64,000 bases of DNA from Scytonema millei VB511283 (GTDB lineage Bacteria; Cyanobacteriota; Cyanobacteriia; Cyanobacteriales; Chroococcidiopsidaceae): NCBI RefSeq assembly GCF_000817735.3, contig NZ_JTJC03000004.1:467177-531176 (forward strand), in the 5' to 3' direction. The position numbers and the translations under genes were made by a program. Shown one piece after another: positions 63,636 to 64,000 of the stretch. The notes beneath the pieces were generated by a model. It was not told where the DNA came from and ran no database searches. It was given only the letters and a program-made list of their open reading frames with translations. Position 1 is the stretch's first letter, and each line of letters starts with the position of its first letter.

Positions 63636-63905
63636 CTATCGCAACATCAGCGCCACTTCTTTAGCGAAATAGGTCAAAATTAAGTCAGCACCAGCTCGTT
63701 TCATACTGGTAAGGGTTTCTAGAATAATTTTTTTCTCGTCGATCCAACCCATTTGAGCCGCTGCTTTGATCGTGGCGTACTCGCCGCTAACGTTGTAAGC
63801 TGCAACTGGCAAATTTGTAGCGTTGCGAACTTGGTAGATGATGTCGAGGTAAGCTAGAGCGGGTTTCACCATGACAATATCTGCTCCCTGGGCAATATCT
63901 AGGGG
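63636..63905 (-). pseudogene. hemB: 3' fragment of a porphobilinogen synthase (hemB) paralog
   Basis: The sequence from [20 protein letters not shown] to [17 protein letters not shown] is the C-terminal third of HemB (delta-aminolevulinate dehydratase). The frame stays open upstream to about 63989, but that part ([15 protein letters not shown]) does not match HemB, so the break is near 63905. HemB is a zinc or magnesium enzyme, and a second copy often lies in Zur-controlled groups with thrS2 and COG0523. The fragment lies upstream of the Zur box. Confidence 0.82.
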
Positions 63906-64000
63906 CATTGTTGCATGAATAGGAAGAGATTGGTACATTGATTCTATCTGTGGCATTCCTTTGATTATGAAGACAAAAGCCAAATCCAACTATAGGGTGC

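Noticed and set aside
1..64000. tRNA or rRNA genes
   Set aside because: I looked for T-loop-like GGTTCGAATCC patterns and conserved rRNA segments on both strands and saw none. A tRNA scan would be decisive.

Overview
The window is cyanobacterial chromosome. The evidence is dense HIP1 octamers (GCGATCGC) on both strands, the plastid/cyanobacterial protein Ycf34, cyanophycin synthetase next to cyanophycinase, the circadian kinase SasA with its KaiB-like domain, DUF4327 and DUF760 proteins, group 2 sigma factors, and abundant heptamer repeats of the STRR type. It resembles a large-genome lineage (Chroococcidiopsis-like or filamentous), but the species cannot be fixed from sequence reading alone. 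No tRNA, rRNA or CRISPR array was seen.

Layout. 1-9.8 kb: housekeeping and nitrogen storage (sigma factor tail, acetyltransferase, Ser/Thr kinase, TatA, cphB-cphA, trmD, cca, ycf34, tsaB). 9.8-14.0 kb: a three-gene phosphorelay in which an ethylene-receptor-like sensor kinase is followed by a CheY-like regulator and a hybrid kinase. 14.2-18.5 kb: an Opp/Dpp-type permease and the sulfate uptake genes sbpA-cysT-cysW, without cysA. 18.8-21.0 kb: a DUF4327 protein and a family 3 glycoside hydrolase. 21.06-23.05 kb: an apparently intact IS200/IS605 element with tnpA and tnpB. 23.1-32.9 kb: pentapeptide, thioredoxin-like and SLH proteins, sasA, mutT, a group 2 sigma factor, dps and small conserved proteins. 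32.9-34.0 kb: an unusual fusion of an Mrr-like nuclease domain with a ParA-type ATPase.

34.7-41.9 kb is the strongest candidate for an undescribed system. A LuxR-type response regulator precedes four small double-glycine leader peptides, an HlyD-type adaptor, a peptidase-containing ABC exporter (PCAT) and a parvulin-like protein. Two of the peptides are close twins, and all four are cysteine-free after the leader. No modifying enzyme is present, so the products are probably cleaved and secreted unmodified as bacteriocin, signalling or biofilm peptides.

42-49 kb: an FAD disulfide oxidoreductase, a metallophosphoesterase, a serine dehydrogenase-type protease, and a pqqA-B-C-D operon whose PqqA has a long N-terminal extension. 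No pqqE is present here. 49.6-53.1 kb: an ECF42-type sigma factor divergent from two YciI/DGPF proteins, a VOC protein and a DUF1579 protein, with a duplicated 58-bp block between them. 53-60.6 kb: a GFA protein, an AraC regulator, a SnoaL-like protein, a Gfo/Idh oxidoreductase, and a P-type ATPase carrying a dispersed repeat inserted in frame.

61.4-64 kb: the wreck of a zinc-limitation (Zur) operon. A perfect 7-1-7 Zur-box-like palindrome precedes fragments of thrS, a flavin monooxygenase and a COG0523 metallochaperone. Only hisI and one small ORF are intact, and a hemB fragment and a DUF2254 fragment flank the group.
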